64,000 nt of DNA, taken from the NCBI RefSeq assembly GCF_900114385.1, contig NZ_FOSW01000013.1, positions 1 through 64,000 on the forward strand. The letters are read 5' to 3'. Positions 1 to 8,041 of this stretch are shown here, piece after piece. This stretch comes from Geodermatophilus ruber (lineage in GTDB: Bacteria > Actinomycetota > Actinomycetes > Mycobacteriales > Geodermatophilaceae). The position numbers and the translations under genes were made by a program. Positions within the stretch are counted from its first letter, which is position 1. The number at the start of each line of letters is the position of its first letter. Below the pieces are notes generated by a model that did not search any database, was not told the origin of the DNA, and saw only the letters and a program-made list of their open reading frames with translations.

Positions 1-2
1 TC

Positions 3-314
3 GCCGACAAGGGCTACATCTCCGCCGAACTCGACGACTACCTGCACCGGCGCGGCGCCGATCTGCTGCGCCCGTCCCTGCGCCACCGCGCACCCCGGCC
101 CGGCCAGGGCCTGCTGGCGCCGATCCGGCAGCTCATCGAGTCCGTCTACGACACCCTCAAAGGCCAGCTGGACCTGGAACTGCACGGCGCACGCACGCTC
201 ACCGGCGTGGCTACCCGCGTCGCTCAACGGATCCTGGCCTTGACCGCCGCGATCTGGCACAACCGCGCCACCGGCCAGCCGATCACCCGATCCCTGATCG
301 CCTACGACCACTGA
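3..314 (+). CDS. IS982-family transposase, C-terminal part (runs off the window's left edge)
   Basis: The reading frame is open from the window edge and ends at TGA 312-314, giving about 103 residues that begin ADKGYIS. The stretches RQLIESVYDTLKGQLDLE and LALTAAIWHNRATGQPITRS are typical of the C-terminal end of IS982-type DDE transposases, where the ADKGY segment follows the second catalytic acid and the conserved Glu lies in the IES segment. It would catalyse cut-and-paste movement of its own element. The upstream part lies outside the window, so whether the copy is intact cannot be judged. I did not find a convincing terminal inverted repeat in the 20 bases before the next gene. It marks the edge of the cobalamin locus. 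Confidence 0.8.
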   Translation, partial: ADKGYISAELDDYLHRRGADLLRPSLRHRAPRPGQGLLAPIRQLIESVYDTLKGQLDLELHGARTLTGVATRVAQRILALTAAIWHNRATGQPITRSLIAYDH

Positions 315-334
315 TCGAGTTCGGACTTACTCGT

Positions 335-706
335 CTAGGCCGCGGCGAGCTGGCGATAGTCCTTGGGCAGCAGGGACAGCGCATGGTCCAGGTGGGTGGG
401 ATCGATCGACTCCCGCAGCACGGCCAGGACGGCGCCCACGCCGCGCCGCGTCTCGTCCTCCCTCAGCCCGGTCCGCTGGCTGAGCTGCCGGATGAAGTCG
501 TTCAGGGCCATCGGGTGCGCCGACTTGTCGTGCCGGGGGATGGTGGCGACGATCCAGTCCGGCAGCACCGTCGCGAGCTTGTCCACCTCGCCGCTGCTGA
601 TCTGGCCGGCGAGCATCTCGAGGGTTGCGCGGGTCAGGTCAGCGGCTTCCTCCTTCGACAGTCCTGTGCGCTCGGCAACGGCCGCATAGAAGGTCCTGTC
701 GTCCAC
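335..706 (-). CDS. DUF2267 domain protein
   Basis: A 123-residue protein without signal peptide or membrane segment. It contains two tandem helical repeats: residues 1-60 (FYAAVAERTGLSKEEAADLT) and 65-120 (FIRQLSQRTGLREDETRRGV). This two-repeat pattern, with an LP.. segment closing each half, is the DUF2267 family, whose function is unknown. The GTG start at 706 is supported by GGAGG seven bases upstream. It lies between the IS982 remnant and the end of the cob operon, on the same strand as the operon but 196 bases after cobT, so it probably has its own promoter. Nothing ties it to cobalamin. Confidence 0.75.
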   Translation of the reverse strand: MDDRTFYAAVAERTGLSKEEAADLTRATLEMLAGQISSGEVDKLATVLPDWIVATIPRHDKSAHPMALNDFIRQLSQRTGLREDETRRGVGAVLAVLRESIDPTHLDHALSLLPKDYRQLAAA

Positions 707-726
707 CGTGCTGCCTCCGGTTCGGC

Positions 727-761
727 CCCGGCCGGGTCCGCTGGTCGGCGGCCCGGCCGGG
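727..761 (-). terminator. Candidate terminator of the cob operon
   Basis: Two copies of the self-complementary decamer CCCGGCCGGG (727-736 and 752-761) are separated by 15 bases and can pair as a 10-bp GC stem. The hairpin lies 140 bases after the cobT stop, in the 196-base gap before the DUF2267 gene, and is followed by no T tract. A U-less hairpin terminator for the minus-strand cob operon is the simplest reading. Because each half is itself palindromic, a protein-binding site in front of the DUF2267 gene is an alternative. Confidence 0.4.
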
Positions 762-902
762 GGACGTGGGGCGCCCCTGTGAGCGGGTACGAGGCTCCCG
801 CCCCCCTACCCACGCCATCGGGTGTCATGCGCCCGGCCGCGTCGCGGGGTGCCGGACGGGCGAGCGGCGGGGCGGCCGGCCCTCCCTCAGGGGGTGCGGC
901 AC

Positions 903-2009
903 TCACCGGCCCTTCTCGGTGACCCCCGCCGAGTCGAAGGTCGCGACGTCGCGCAGCGCCCGGGCCGCGCCGGCCACCAGCGGCAGCGCCAGCAGCGCGC
1001 CGGTGCCCTCGCCGAGCCGCAGGTCCAGGCCGAGCAGCGGGCGCAGGCCGAGCGCCTGCAGCGCGAGGGCGTGCCCCGGCTCGGCGCCGGCGTGCCCGGC
1101 CAGCGCGTACTCGAGGGCCGTCGGGCACAGGGCCGCGGCCACCAGCGCGGCCGAGCCGGCGATCACGCCGTCGAGCAGGACCGGGGTGCGGGTGGCCGCG
1201 GCGCCGAGCACGAATCCCGCCAGGGCGGCGTGCTCCAGGCCGCCCACCTCGGCGAGGACGGCCAGCGCCGCCTCCGGGGTGGCGGGGCGGGACGGGATCC
1301 GGCCGACCGCGCGCGCGACGACCTCGATCTTGCGGGCCAGGGTGGGGTCGTCGATCCCGGTGCCGCGGCCGGTGGCCTCCTGCGGGGTGGCCCCGGTGAA
1401 GGCGCAGACCAGGGCCGCCGCCGGCGTCGTGTTGCAGATCCCCATGTCGCCGGTGACCAGGCAGCCCGAGCCGGGCGCCAGCGTCGTCGCCACCTCGATG
1501 CCCACCTCGACCGCCCGGCGGGCCTCGTCCACCGTCATCGCCGGGCCGACCGCGAGGTCGGCGGTGCCGGGCCGGATCCGGCGGTCGATCAGCTCGGGCG
1601 CGGGGAAGGGCGCCGGCTCCAGGCGGCCGGCCACGCCGACGTCGACGACCGCCACCACGGCGCCGAGTTCCGCGGCGAAGGCGTTCACCACGGCCCCGCC
1701 GGCGAGGAAATTGGCGACCATCTGCGCGGTGACCTCCTGCGGCCACGGCGTCACGCCCTGGGCGTGCACCCCGTGATCCCCGGCGAACACCGCCACCGTC
1801 GCGGGGGCCGGCAGGGGGGCGGGGCAGCTGCCCGCGATGCCGGCCAGCTGCGCGGCGACGTCCTCCAGCACGCCGAGCGAGCCCGGTGGCTTGGTCATCC
1901 GGTCCAGCCGCTCCCGGGCGGCCCGCTCGGCGGCGGCGTCGCGCGGGGTGATGGCCGCGATCGTGTCGCCCAGCAGGGTCCCGGCGAACGGGCTCGGGTC
2001 GGTGCTCAG
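903..2009 (-). CDS. cobT: Nicotinate-nucleotide--dimethylbenzimidazole phosphoribosyltransferase CobT
   Basis: This enzyme activates the lower ligand: nicotinate mononucleotide plus 5,6-dimethylbenzimidazole gives alpha-ribazole phosphate for nucleotide-loop assembly. The 368-residue length fits the family (about 350). Family motifs include RMTKPPGSLG near the N terminus, FAGDHGV, and the GEGTGALLALPL region near the C terminus that contains the catalytic Glu. No ATG, GTG or TTG codon lies near the required start. The best start is CTG at 2009, with GAGGAG five bases upstream; it overlaps the cobC stop as CTGA. It is the last gene of the riboswitch-led operon. Its functional partners cobU, cobS and the phosphatase are about 38 kb away. 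Confidence 0.95.
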   Translation of the reverse strand: MSTDPSPFAGTLLGDTIAAITPRDAAAERAARERLDRMTKPPGSLGVLEDVAAQLAGIAGSCPAPLPAPATVAVFAGDHGVHAQGVTPWPQEVTAQMVANFLAGGAVVNAFAAELGAVVAVVDVGVAGRLEPAPFPAPELIDRRIRPGTADLAVGPAMTVDEARRAVEVGIEVATTLAPGSGCLVTGDMGICNTTPAAALVCAFTGATPQEATGRGTGIDDPTLARKIEVVARAVGRIPSRPATPEAALAVLAEVGGLEHAALAGFVLGAAATRTPVLLDGVIAGSAALVAAALCPTALEYALAGHAGAEPGHALALQALGLRPLLGLDLRLGEGTGALLALPLVAGAARALRDVATFDSAGVTEKGR

Positions 2010-3052
2010 TGGATCTCCTCGGGGGTGCGGACGGCGGTCAGGACGTCGGACAGGGTGTCGGCGAACGCGCGGGAGGTCGCCGGATCGCGCACCGCCACCC
2101 GCAGGTGGTCGGGCGACAGCCCGGGGAAGGTGTCCCCGCGGCGCACGGCCCAGCCGCGCCGGCGCAGCTCCTGCCGCACGGGGTCGCCGTCCGGCACGCG
2201 GAGCAGCACGAACGACGAGCGGGGGTCGCCCTCCACCTCGACGCCGGGCGGCAGCACCGCGAGCAGCGCGGCGCGGTGCACCGCCAGCTCGCGGGCCGCC
2301 GCCTCGGCCTCCGCGCGGGCGGCGGGGGTGGTGCAGGCCGCGAGCGCCGCCAGCGCCGGGGTGGCGACCGGCCAGTGCGGCTGGTGCGCGGCCAGAGCGG
2401 CCACGAGGGGAGCGGGGCCGAGCGCGTAGCCCACCCGCAGCCCGGCCAGCCCCCACGTCTTGGTCAGGCTGCGCACCACGAGCAGCCCGGGCAGGTCGGT
2501 GCGTGCGGCCAGGGACTCCGGCTCGCCGGGCACGGTGTCGGCGAACGCCTCGTCGACCACCAGCACCCGCCCGGGCCGGGCCAGGGCGGCCACGGCGGCG
2601 GCCGGGTGCAGCACCGAGGTCGGGTTGGTGGGATTGCCCAGCACCACCAGGTCGGCGTCGTCCGGCACGGCCGCCGGGTCCAGCCGGTAGGCCGGAGCCT
2701 CCAGCAGGAGGCGCTCGACCGGGTGGCCGGCCGCCCGCAGCGCCGCCTCCGGCTCGGTGAAGGACGGGTGGACGAGCACCGCCCGGCGCGGGCGCAGCGC
2801 CCGGGCGAGCAGCACGAACGTCTCGGCGGCGCCCGCGGTGAGCAGCACCCCGGCCGGGTCCCGGCCGTGCGCGGCGGCCACCGCGGCCCGGGCCGGGCCG
2901 GCGTCCGGGTAGGTGGCGACGGCCTCGAGCGCCTCGTGCAGCACGGCCTTCAGCCAGGCCGGCGGGGTGCCGCCGCGCACGTTGACGGCGAGGTCGACCA
3001 GGCCGGGGGCGAGCTCGGCGTCCCCATGGTGGTCCAGGTCGACGTCCGTCAT
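2006..3052 (-). CDS. cobC: Rv2231c-type PLP-dependent CobC (threonine-phosphate decarboxylase family)
   Basis: A 348-residue fold-type I PLP enzyme. By family it makes (R)-1-amino-2-propanol phosphate from L-threonine phosphate, the linker between the corrin ring and nucleotide loop. The PLP lysine lies in RSLTKTWGLAGLRVGY, preceded by the Asn-containing VLGNPTNPTSVLHP and by VVDEAF with the pyridine-binding Asp. The class I/II aminotransferase fold is clear; decarboxylase rather than transaminase activity is inferred from its place in the cob operon and its resemblance to mycobacterial Rv2231c. It overlaps cobE upstream (ATGA) and cobT downstream (CTGA). Confidence 0.9.
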   Translation of the reverse strand: MTDVDLDHHGDAELAPGLVDLAVNVRGGTPPAWLKAVLHEALEAVATYPDAGPARAAVAAAHGRDPAGVLLTAGAAETFVLLARALRPRRAVLVHPSFTEPEAALRAAGHPVERLLLEAPAYRLDPAAVPDDADLVVLGNPTNPTSVLHPAAAVAALARPGRVLVVDEAFADTVPGEPESLAARTDLPGLLVVRSLTKTWGLAGLRVGYALGPAPLVAALAAHQPHWPVATPALAALAACTTPAARAEAEAAARELAVHRAALLAVLPPGVEVEGDPRSSFVLLRVPDGDPVRQELRRRGWAVRRGDTFPGLSPDHLRVAVRDPATSRAFADTLSDVLTAVRTPEEIH

Positions 3053-3396
3053 GCGGCCACCGCCACGGTCACCCGGCCGTGCACCGTCTTGGGCACGATC
3101 AGGCGCCCGCCGCCGAGCAGCGCGGCGGCCTCGGCCACCGAGGCGGTGCCGACCGCGGCGGCCACGACGGCCGAGGGCGAGGGGACGGCGACGCCGGCCA
3201 GCGTCGGGGTGTCGTGGCCGACCAGCGGCCAGCCCCGCCGGGCGGCGGCCTCGGTGATACCCGGTTCCGCGGTCCGCACGTCCAGCGTGGCCAGCCGCAC
3301 GTCGGTCGCCCCCGGCGGCAGGACCGCGTCGATGGCGGCCAGCACCTCCTCGGCGGTCACCCCGGTCGAGGCCCCGATCCCCACCGTCGTGGTCAT
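3049..3396 (-). CDS. cobE: Cobalamin biosynthesis protein CobE / CbiG C-terminal domain
   Basis: A 115-residue stand-alone version of the C-terminal CbiG domain, starting [21 protein letters not shown] and containing the [12 protein letters not shown] and [17 protein letters not shown] segments typical of CobE/CbiG_C. CbiG opens the delta-lactone of cobalt-factor IV in the anaerobic route. CobE is found in oxygen-dependent pathways and its exact reaction is not settled. The N-terminal and central CbiG domains are absent here, consistent with an oxygen-dependent ring contraction by CobG. It overlaps cbiO and cobC by four bases on each side. Confidence 0.88.
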   Translation of the reverse strand: MTTTVGIGASTGVTAEEVLAAIDAVLPPGATDVRLATLDVRTAEPGITEAAARRGWPLVGHDTPTLAGVAVPSPSAVVAAAVGTASVAEAAALLGGGRLIVPKTVHGRVTVAVAA

Positions 3397-4238
3397 GCCG
3401 TCACCCCCGGCCGCTCCGGCAGCGCGGTGAGCAGCCCGGCGACGTCCCGGGGCAGCGGCCCGTCGGCCAGCACGCCGAGCTCCCGCAGCCGGGTGCCCAC
3501 CGTCAGCGCCCAGGGCCGGCCCAGCCGGGCGCGGGCCAGCAGAGCGTCGTCGCCCAGGACGTCCGCAGGTGCCCCCTGCACCACGGCGCGGTCGACGACG
3601 ACGGCGACCTCGTCGGCCCAGGCCAGCGCGAGGTCGACGTCATGGGTGCTCATGACCACCGTGGAGCCGTGCTCCTGCAGCCGGGCCAGCGCGGCCAGCG
3701 CCTCCGCCACGGCGGAGGGGTCCAGGCCCGCCGTCGGCTCGTCGAGCAGCAGCACGCACGGGCGCATGGCCACCGCGCCGGCGATCGCCACCCGCTTGCG
3801 CTCGCCGTAGGAGAGGTGGTGCGTGGGGCGCTCCGCGAGCACGTCGACGGCGAGCAGGGTGAGGGCCTCGGCGACCCGCGCTCGCACGGCGTCCTCGTCC
3901 AGCCCCAGGTTCAGCGGCCCGAACGACACGTCCTGCGCCACCGAGGCGCTGAACAGCTGGTCGTCGGGGTCCTGCAGGACCAGTTGGACCTCCTGCCGGT
4001 GCGCGCGCAGCCCCCGCCGCGAGTGCTCCAGCGGCACCCCGTCGAGGACGACGGCGCCGGCCGCGGGCCGCAGCGCCCCGGACAGGCAGCGCAGCAGGGT
4101 CGTCTTGCCCGACCCGTTGGCGCCGAGGACGGCCAACCGCCGGCCGGCCGGAACGCGCAGGGTGGCGCCGTCCAGCACCGGCCGCCCCCGCTCGTAGCCG
4201 GCGACCAGGCCCTCGGCGGCCAGCGTCCGGTGACTCAT
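3393..4238 (-). CDS. cbiO: Cobalt ECF transporter ATPase CbiO
   Basis: The energising ATPase of the CbiMNQO cobalt importer, 281 residues, cytoplasmic. Walker A GANGSGKT is at residues 39-46, the Q-loop lies in [16 protein letters not shown], the ABC signature is the LSYGERKRV variant, and Walker [14 protein letters not shown] is followed by the switch His in [10 protein letters not shown] chose the ATG at 4238 because it overlaps the cbiQ stop (ATGA) and begins just before the ABC core. The longer frame upstream runs through cbiQ out of register. A roughly 50-residue tail after the ABC domain is of unknown role. Confidence 0.95.
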   Translation of the reverse strand: MSHRTLAAEGLVAGYERGRPVLDGATLRVPAGRRLAVLGANGSGKTTLLRCLSGALRPAAGAVVLDGVPLEHSRRGLRAHRQEVQLVLQDPDDQLFSASVAQDVSFGPLNLGLDEDAVRARVAEALTLLAVDVLAERPTHHLSYGERKRVAIAGAVAMRPCVLLLDEPTAGLDPSAVAEALAALARLQEHGSTVVMSTHDVDLALAWADEVAVVVDRAVVQGAPADVLGDDALLARARLGRPWALTVGTRLRELGVLADGPLPRDVAGLLTALPERPGVTA

Positions 4239-4969
4239 GCGATCACCACCGTCGCCGACACGAGCGCGCCGAGGCCGAGCACGGTGGCCGCCAGGAACGC
4301 CCGCGACGAGGGCAGCGCCTCCGGCAGCACCCGCAGGCCGGTCTCCAGGCCCCGGCCGGCCAGGCCCTCCTGCAGCCGCCCGGCACGGTCCCAGGAGCGG
4401 GTCAGGACGGCGGCGGCCAGCGCGCCCGACGAGCGGTAGGTGCGGCGCAGCGACGAGTAGCCCATCCGGGCGGCCTGCGCCTCGCGGATCGTGCGCAGGC
4501 TGTCCAGCAGCACGAACAGCAGCCGGTAGGTCACCGACGCGACCTCGATGACGGCGGCCGGCACCCGCAGCCGGCGCAGCGCGGGCAGCAGGTCCGACAT
4601 CGGCGTGGTGGTGGCCAGCAGCAGCACCGCGGCGCTGCCGGCCAGCGCGTGCCCGACCAACGACCCGGCCCGGGCGGCGGCATCCGGGGCCCAGCCGAGC
4701 CCGCCGCCGTCCACCGTGACCACCGCGGTGAGCGCGCCGACCGCGACGAAGGCCAGCGGCCACCGCACCGCCCGGCCGAACGTGCGCGCGGGCACCCGGG
4801 CGGGCCCGAGGGCGAGGACGACGGCGGTGAGGCCGACCAGCAGGCTGCCCGGCCAGGCCGGCAGGAGGAGGGCGCAGACCACCAGCCCGGCGGACAGCAG
4901 CAGCTTGTCGCCGGGGGCGCGCCGCCGCCAGGCGCTGCCCCACGCCGCGTCGTCGACGGCCAGCGTCAC
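4235..4969 (-). CDS. cbiQ: Cobalt ECF transporter transmembrane subunit CbiQ
   Basis: The T component of the cobalt ECF transporter, 244 residues with about five hydrophobic segments. After the second half begins, the cytoplasmic coupling helices carry the Ala-Arg-Gly type motifs that contact Cbi[13 protein letters not shown] and [11 protein letters not shown], close to the family signature. The start is GTG at 4969, overlapping the cbiN stop as GTGA; upstream in-frame codons encode Arg-rich sequence from the wrong frame of cbiN. It sits between cbiN and cbiO in the usual M-N-Q-O order. Confidence 0.93.
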   Translation of the reverse strand: MTLAVDDAAWGSAWRRRAPGDKLLLSAGLVVCALLLPAWPGSLLVGLTAVVLALGPARVPARTFGRAVRWPLAFVAVGALTAVVTVDGGGLGWAPDAAARAGSLVGHALAGSAAVLLLATTTPMSDLLPALRRLRVPAAVIEVASVTYRLLFVLLDSLRTIREAQAARMGYSSLRRTYRSSGALAAAVLTRSWDRAGRLQEGLAGRGLETGLRVLPEALPSSRAFLAATVLGLGALVSATVVIA

Positions 4970-5265
4970 GGGCGCTCCGGCTCCGCCGGCGCGTGCTTGC
5001 GCCGTCCGTGCAGCCGGCCGATGACGTAGCCCAGCACGCCGCCACCGACGGCGGCCTGCAGCGCGAACAGGCCGGACTCGATCTCGCCGGCGGGATCGAC
5101 GATCGACTCGAACCACGGCGTGTAGCCGTCGGCCTCGAGCTGCTCGGTGACGGCGGCGTCGGTGCCGGCGTACTCGGAGGCGCCCCCGTCGAGCAGCAGC
5201 GGCACCGCGAACAGCGCGATCACGGCCAGCACGAGCAGCGCGTTGACCAGCGCACGGCGGCTCAT
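4966..5265 (-). CDS. cbiN: Cobalt transport protein CbiN
   Basis: A 99-residue subunit with two membrane helices (about residues 7-25 and 68-85) and an extracytoplasmic loop between them containing YTPWFESI and [17 protein letters not shown], the conserved CbiN sequence. It assists CbiM in loading cobalt. It overlaps cbiM and cbiQ by four bases each, so the four transporter subunits are translationally coupled. Its length is normal for the family. Confidence 0.93.
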   Translation of the reverse strand: MSRRALVNALLVLAVIALFAVPLLLDGGASEYAGTDAAVTEQLEADGYTPWFESIVDPAGEIESGLFALQAAVGGGVLGYVIGRLHGRRKHAPAEPERP

Positions 5266-5939
5266 GCTGCGTTCCCGGCCGGTTTCAGGACCCCGAGCCG
5301 CTCCAGCTCCGGCCGGGCGTTGGTGGTGAGCACCCGGAACAGCAGCACGCCGAGCAGGCCCTCGCCGATCGCCAGCGGGATCTGGGTGAGCGCGAAGACG
5401 CCGAGGAACTTGGCCAGCGCGCCGGCGAACCCGGTGCTGGCGTCGGGGAAGGCCAGCGCCAGCTGCACCGACGTCGTGACGTAGGTGGCCAGGTCGGCCA
5501 GCGCGACACCGGCGAAGACGGCGGGCAGCAGCCCGGCGCCGGCCGCGCGGGTCAGCCGGTAGGCGCCGTACCCGGCCCAGGGGCCGACGACGGCGAAGGC
5601 GAACGCGTTCGCGCCCAGCGTGGTCAGCCCGCCGTGGGCCAGCAGCAGCGCCTGGAACAGCAGGACGACGGTGCCCAGCAGGGCCATCACCGGGGGCCGG
5701 AACAGGATCGCGCCGACGCCGGTGCCGGTCGGGTGGCTGGAGCTGCCGGTCACCGACGGCAGCTTGATCGCGCTGAGCACGAAGGTGAACGCGCCGGCGG
5801 CGCCGAGCAGCAGCGTGGACTCCGGGTGCTCGCGCACCTCCGTGACCACGGCCCGGGCGCCGTGGACGACGAACGGCGCGGCCGCGACCGTCCAGCCGAC
5901 GGCGTGGGAGGCGGGGAGGAACCCCTCAGCGATGTGCAT
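5262..5939 (-). CDS. cbiM: Cobalt-specific S component CbiM
   Basis: The substrate-binding membrane subunit of the cobalt ECF importer, 225 residues. The N terminus MHIAEGFLP supplies the Met-His metal site that distinguishes CbiM, so the start at 5939 is fixed by the mature N-terminal sequence needed for function. Further family marks are [20 protein letters not shown] and the [16 protein letters not shown] loop with the second His region. About six hydrophobic stretches follow. Its start lies inside the last 14 bases of cobB. Control through the upstream cobalamin riboswitch is expected. Confidence 0.95.
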   Translation of the reverse strand: MHIAEGFLPASHAVGWTVAAAPFVVHGARAVVTEVREHPESTLLLGAAGAFTFVLSAIKLPSVTGSSSHPTGTGVGAILFRPPVMALLGTVVLLFQALLLAHGGLTTLGANAFAFAVVGPWAGYGAYRLTRAAGAGLLPAVFAGVALADLATYVTTSVQLALAFPDASTGFAGALAKFLGVFALTQIPLAIGEGLLGVLLFRVLTTNARPELERLGVLKPAGNAA

Positions 5940-7323
5940 GGCGCGCTCGTCTCCTCTCTCCGCCCACCCCGCTCGCCGCGCAGGCGGACACGAACCGCTC
6001 GGCCAGCGCGGGGCTGCCGGCCCAGTTCAGGTGCAGGTACGAGGCGTGCACGCTGCCGTGCACGAACCCTTCGGGGCCCTCGCTCGACCACTGCCAGGCC
6101 GGGGCCGCGCCCGCCGCCGGGAGGGCGGCGGTGCGGTGGAACTCGTGGCCACGCACCCGGGTGCCGGCCGGGGCGAGCACCGAGTCGGTCACCGCCACGG
6201 CGGCGCGGTAGCCGAGGATCAGCCGCGGTGTCATCGCCGTGGTCACGTCGAGGACGCCGCACATGGGGACACCGTCCAGCTCGCGGCCCAGGTAGAGCAG
6301 CCCGGCGCACTCGGCGGCGATCGGCGCGCCCCGGGCGGCGAGCGCGGCGACGTCCGCGCGCAGTGACGCGTTGGCCGACAGCTCGGCGGCGTACACCTCG
6401 GGGAAGCCACCGCCGATCACCAGCCCGGCCGTGTCCGCGGGCAGGGCCTCGTCGCGCAGCGGGTCGACGGCCACCACCTCGGCCCCGGCGGCGGCCAGCA
6501 GCTCGGCGTTCTCCGCGTACCCGAAGGTGAACGCGGGGCCGCCCGCGACGGCGACCCGCGGGCGGCCGGGCACGGCGGCCACCTCGGCGGCCGGGTCCCA
6601 CGGGGCGGCGTCGAGGTCCGGCGCCGACCCGGCCAGGGCCAGGACGGCGTCCAGGTCGACCGCCTCGGTGACCACCGCGCCGAGCCGGCGCACGGTCGCC
6701 ACGGCCTCGGCCGACCGCTCGGCCGCCGGGACCAGCCCGAGGTGCCGGGAGGGGGTGTGCAGCTGCTCCAGCCGCCGGATCGCGCCCAGCACCGGCACCC
6801 CCGCGGTGCCCAGCGCCTCCCGCAGGATCGCCTCGTGCCGGTCGCTGCCGACCCGGTTGAGGATCACCCCGCCGATGCGCACGCCCGGCTCGAAGGTGGC
6901 GAACCCGTGCACCAGCGCGGCCACGCTGCGCGCCTGCGCCGACGCGTCGACCACCAGCACGACGGGCGCCCGCAGCAGCCCGGCGACGTGCGCGGTCGAG
7001 GCGAACCCGGGTTCCACGGACGAGTGCGTGGCGCCGTCGAACAGCCCCATGACCCCCTCGACGACCGCGAGGTCCGCGCCCCGGGCCCCGTGCAGGAACA
7101 GCGGCGCGATCCGCTCCTCGCCGACCAGCCACGGGTCGAGATTGCGGCCGGGCCGCCCGGCGGCCAGCCCGGCGTAGCCGGGGTCGATGTAGTCGGGGCC
7201 GACCTTGTGCGGGGAGACCGTCAGCCCGCGAGCGGTGAGTGCGGCGACCAGCCCGGTGGCGACCGACGTCTTGCCCGCGTTGCTGCTCGGCGCCGCCAGC
7301 ACGACGCGCGGGAGGTGGATCAC
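5926..7323 (-). CDS. cobB: Cobyrinate / hydrogenobyrinate a,c-diamide synthase
   Basis: A glutamine- and ATP-dependent amidase of 465 residues that amidates the a and c side chains. In the late-cobalt route its product is the substrate for CobN. The N-terminal ATP-binding domain has [15 protein letters not shown] (P-loop near residues 12-20). The C-terminal class I amidotransferase domain has [14 protein letters not shown] and the nucleophile in [11 protein letters not shown] (Cys339). The GTG start at 7323 has GGGAGG upstream; the longer frame would add sequence from the cobO-cobB spacer. It is separated from cobO by 103 bases containing an inverted repeat. Confidence 0.94.
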   Translation of the reverse strand: MIHLPRVVLAAPSSNAGKTSVATGLVAALTARGLTVSPHKVGPDYIDPGYAGLAAGRPGRNLDPWLVGEERIAPLFLHGARGADLAVVEGVMGLFDGATHSSVEPGFASTAHVAGLLRAPVVLVVDASAQARSVAALVHGFATFEPGVRIGGVILNRVGSDRHEAILREALGTAGVPVLGAIRRLEQLHTPSRHLGLVPAAERSAEAVATVRRLGAVVTEAVDLDAVLALAGSAPDLDAAPWDPAAEVAAVPGRPRVAVAGGPAFTFGYAENAELLAAAGAEVVAVDPLRDEALPADTAGLVIGGGFPEVYAAELSANASLRADVAALAARGAPIAAECAGLLYLGRELDGVPMCGVLDVTTAMTPRLILGYRAAVAVTDSVLAPAGTRVRGHEFHRTAALPAAGAAPAWQWSSEGPEGFVHGSVHASYLHLNWAGSPALAERFVSACAASGVGGERRRARHAHR

Positions 7324-7334
7324 GACACCTCCCG

Positions 7335-7406
7335 GTTGATCATCGCCTGCCTGCACGCGACACGCGGCCACGCGCCGGTGACGCGCGCACGCAGACGATG
7401 ATCAAC
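7335..7406. repeat. Long-spaced perfect inverted repeat between cobO and cobB
   Basis: GTTGATCATCG (7335-7345) is repeated exactly as its reverse complement (7396-7406); after one mismatch each arm continues with four more matching bases (CTGC/GCAG). The 50 bases between are GC-rich. It is the only real gap (103 bases) in the ten-gene cob operon. It could be a small mobile or dispersed repeat, a transcript-processing hairpin or an operator. No open frame in it has coding character. Confidence 0.6.
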
Positions 7407-7426
7407 TCGAAGGGGTGTCACGGCAG

Positions 7427-8041
7427 TCACCACTCGATCCCCCGCTGGCCCTTCTGGCCGGCGTCCATCGGGTGCTTGACCTTGGTCATCTCCACGACCA
7501 GGTCCGCGGCCTCGACCAGCTTCGGGTGCGCGTCCCGGCCGGTGATGACGACGTGCTGGTTGCCGGGCCGGTTCGCCAGGGTCTCGACCACCTCGTCGAC
7601 GTTCACCCAGCCCCACTTCATCGGGTAGGTGAACTCGTCGAGGACGTAGAAGCGGTGCGCCTCGGCGGCCAGGTCGCGGGTGATCTGCGCCCAGCCCTCG
7701 GCGGCGTCGGCGGCGTGGTCGACCTCGGTGCCCTGGCGGCGGGACCAGCTCCAGCCGCTGCCCATCTTGTGCCAGACGACCGGCCCACCCTCGCCGGTCT
7801 GCTCGTGCAGCCGGCCCAGCGCGGTCAGCGCGTTCTCCTCGCCGACCTTCCACTTCGCGCTCTTGACGAACTGGTAGACCGCGATCGACCAGCCCTGGTT
7901 CCACGCGCGCATGGCCATGCCGAACGCCGCGGTGGACTTGCCCTTCATCTCGCCGGTGTGCACGGCGAGCAGCGGCCGGTTGCGCCGCTGCCGCGTGGTG
8001 AGCCCGTCCTGCGGGACGACGGCGACCTGTCCCTGGGGCAT
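7427..8041 (-). CDS. cobO: Cob(I)yrinic acid a,c-diamide adenosyltransferase CobO
   Basis: A 204-residue BtuR/CobA-type enzyme that transfers the adenosyl group from ATP to Co(I) corrinoid, forming the Co-C bond. The P-loop is in AVHTGEMKGKSTAAFGMAMR. Further family motifs are WNQGWSIAVYQFVKS, VLDEFTYPMKWGWV (the Walker B-like DEF) and NQHVVITGRDAHPKLVEAADLV. The ATG at 8041 shares its A with the stop of the chelatase gene (TGATG), so the two are coupled. The presence of an adenosylation step next to the chelatase and cobB matches the order of the late pathway. Confidence 0.96.
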   Translation of the reverse strand: MPQGQVAVVPQDGLTTRQRRNRPLLAVHTGEMKGKSTAAFGMAMRAWNQGWSIAVYQFVKSAKWKVGEENALTALGRLHEQTGEGGPVVWHKMGSGWSWSRRQGTEVDHAADAAEGWAQITRDLAAEAHRFYVLDEFTYPMKWGWVNVDEVVETLANRPGNQHVVITGRDAHPKLVEAADLVVEMTKVKHPMDAGQKGQRGIEW

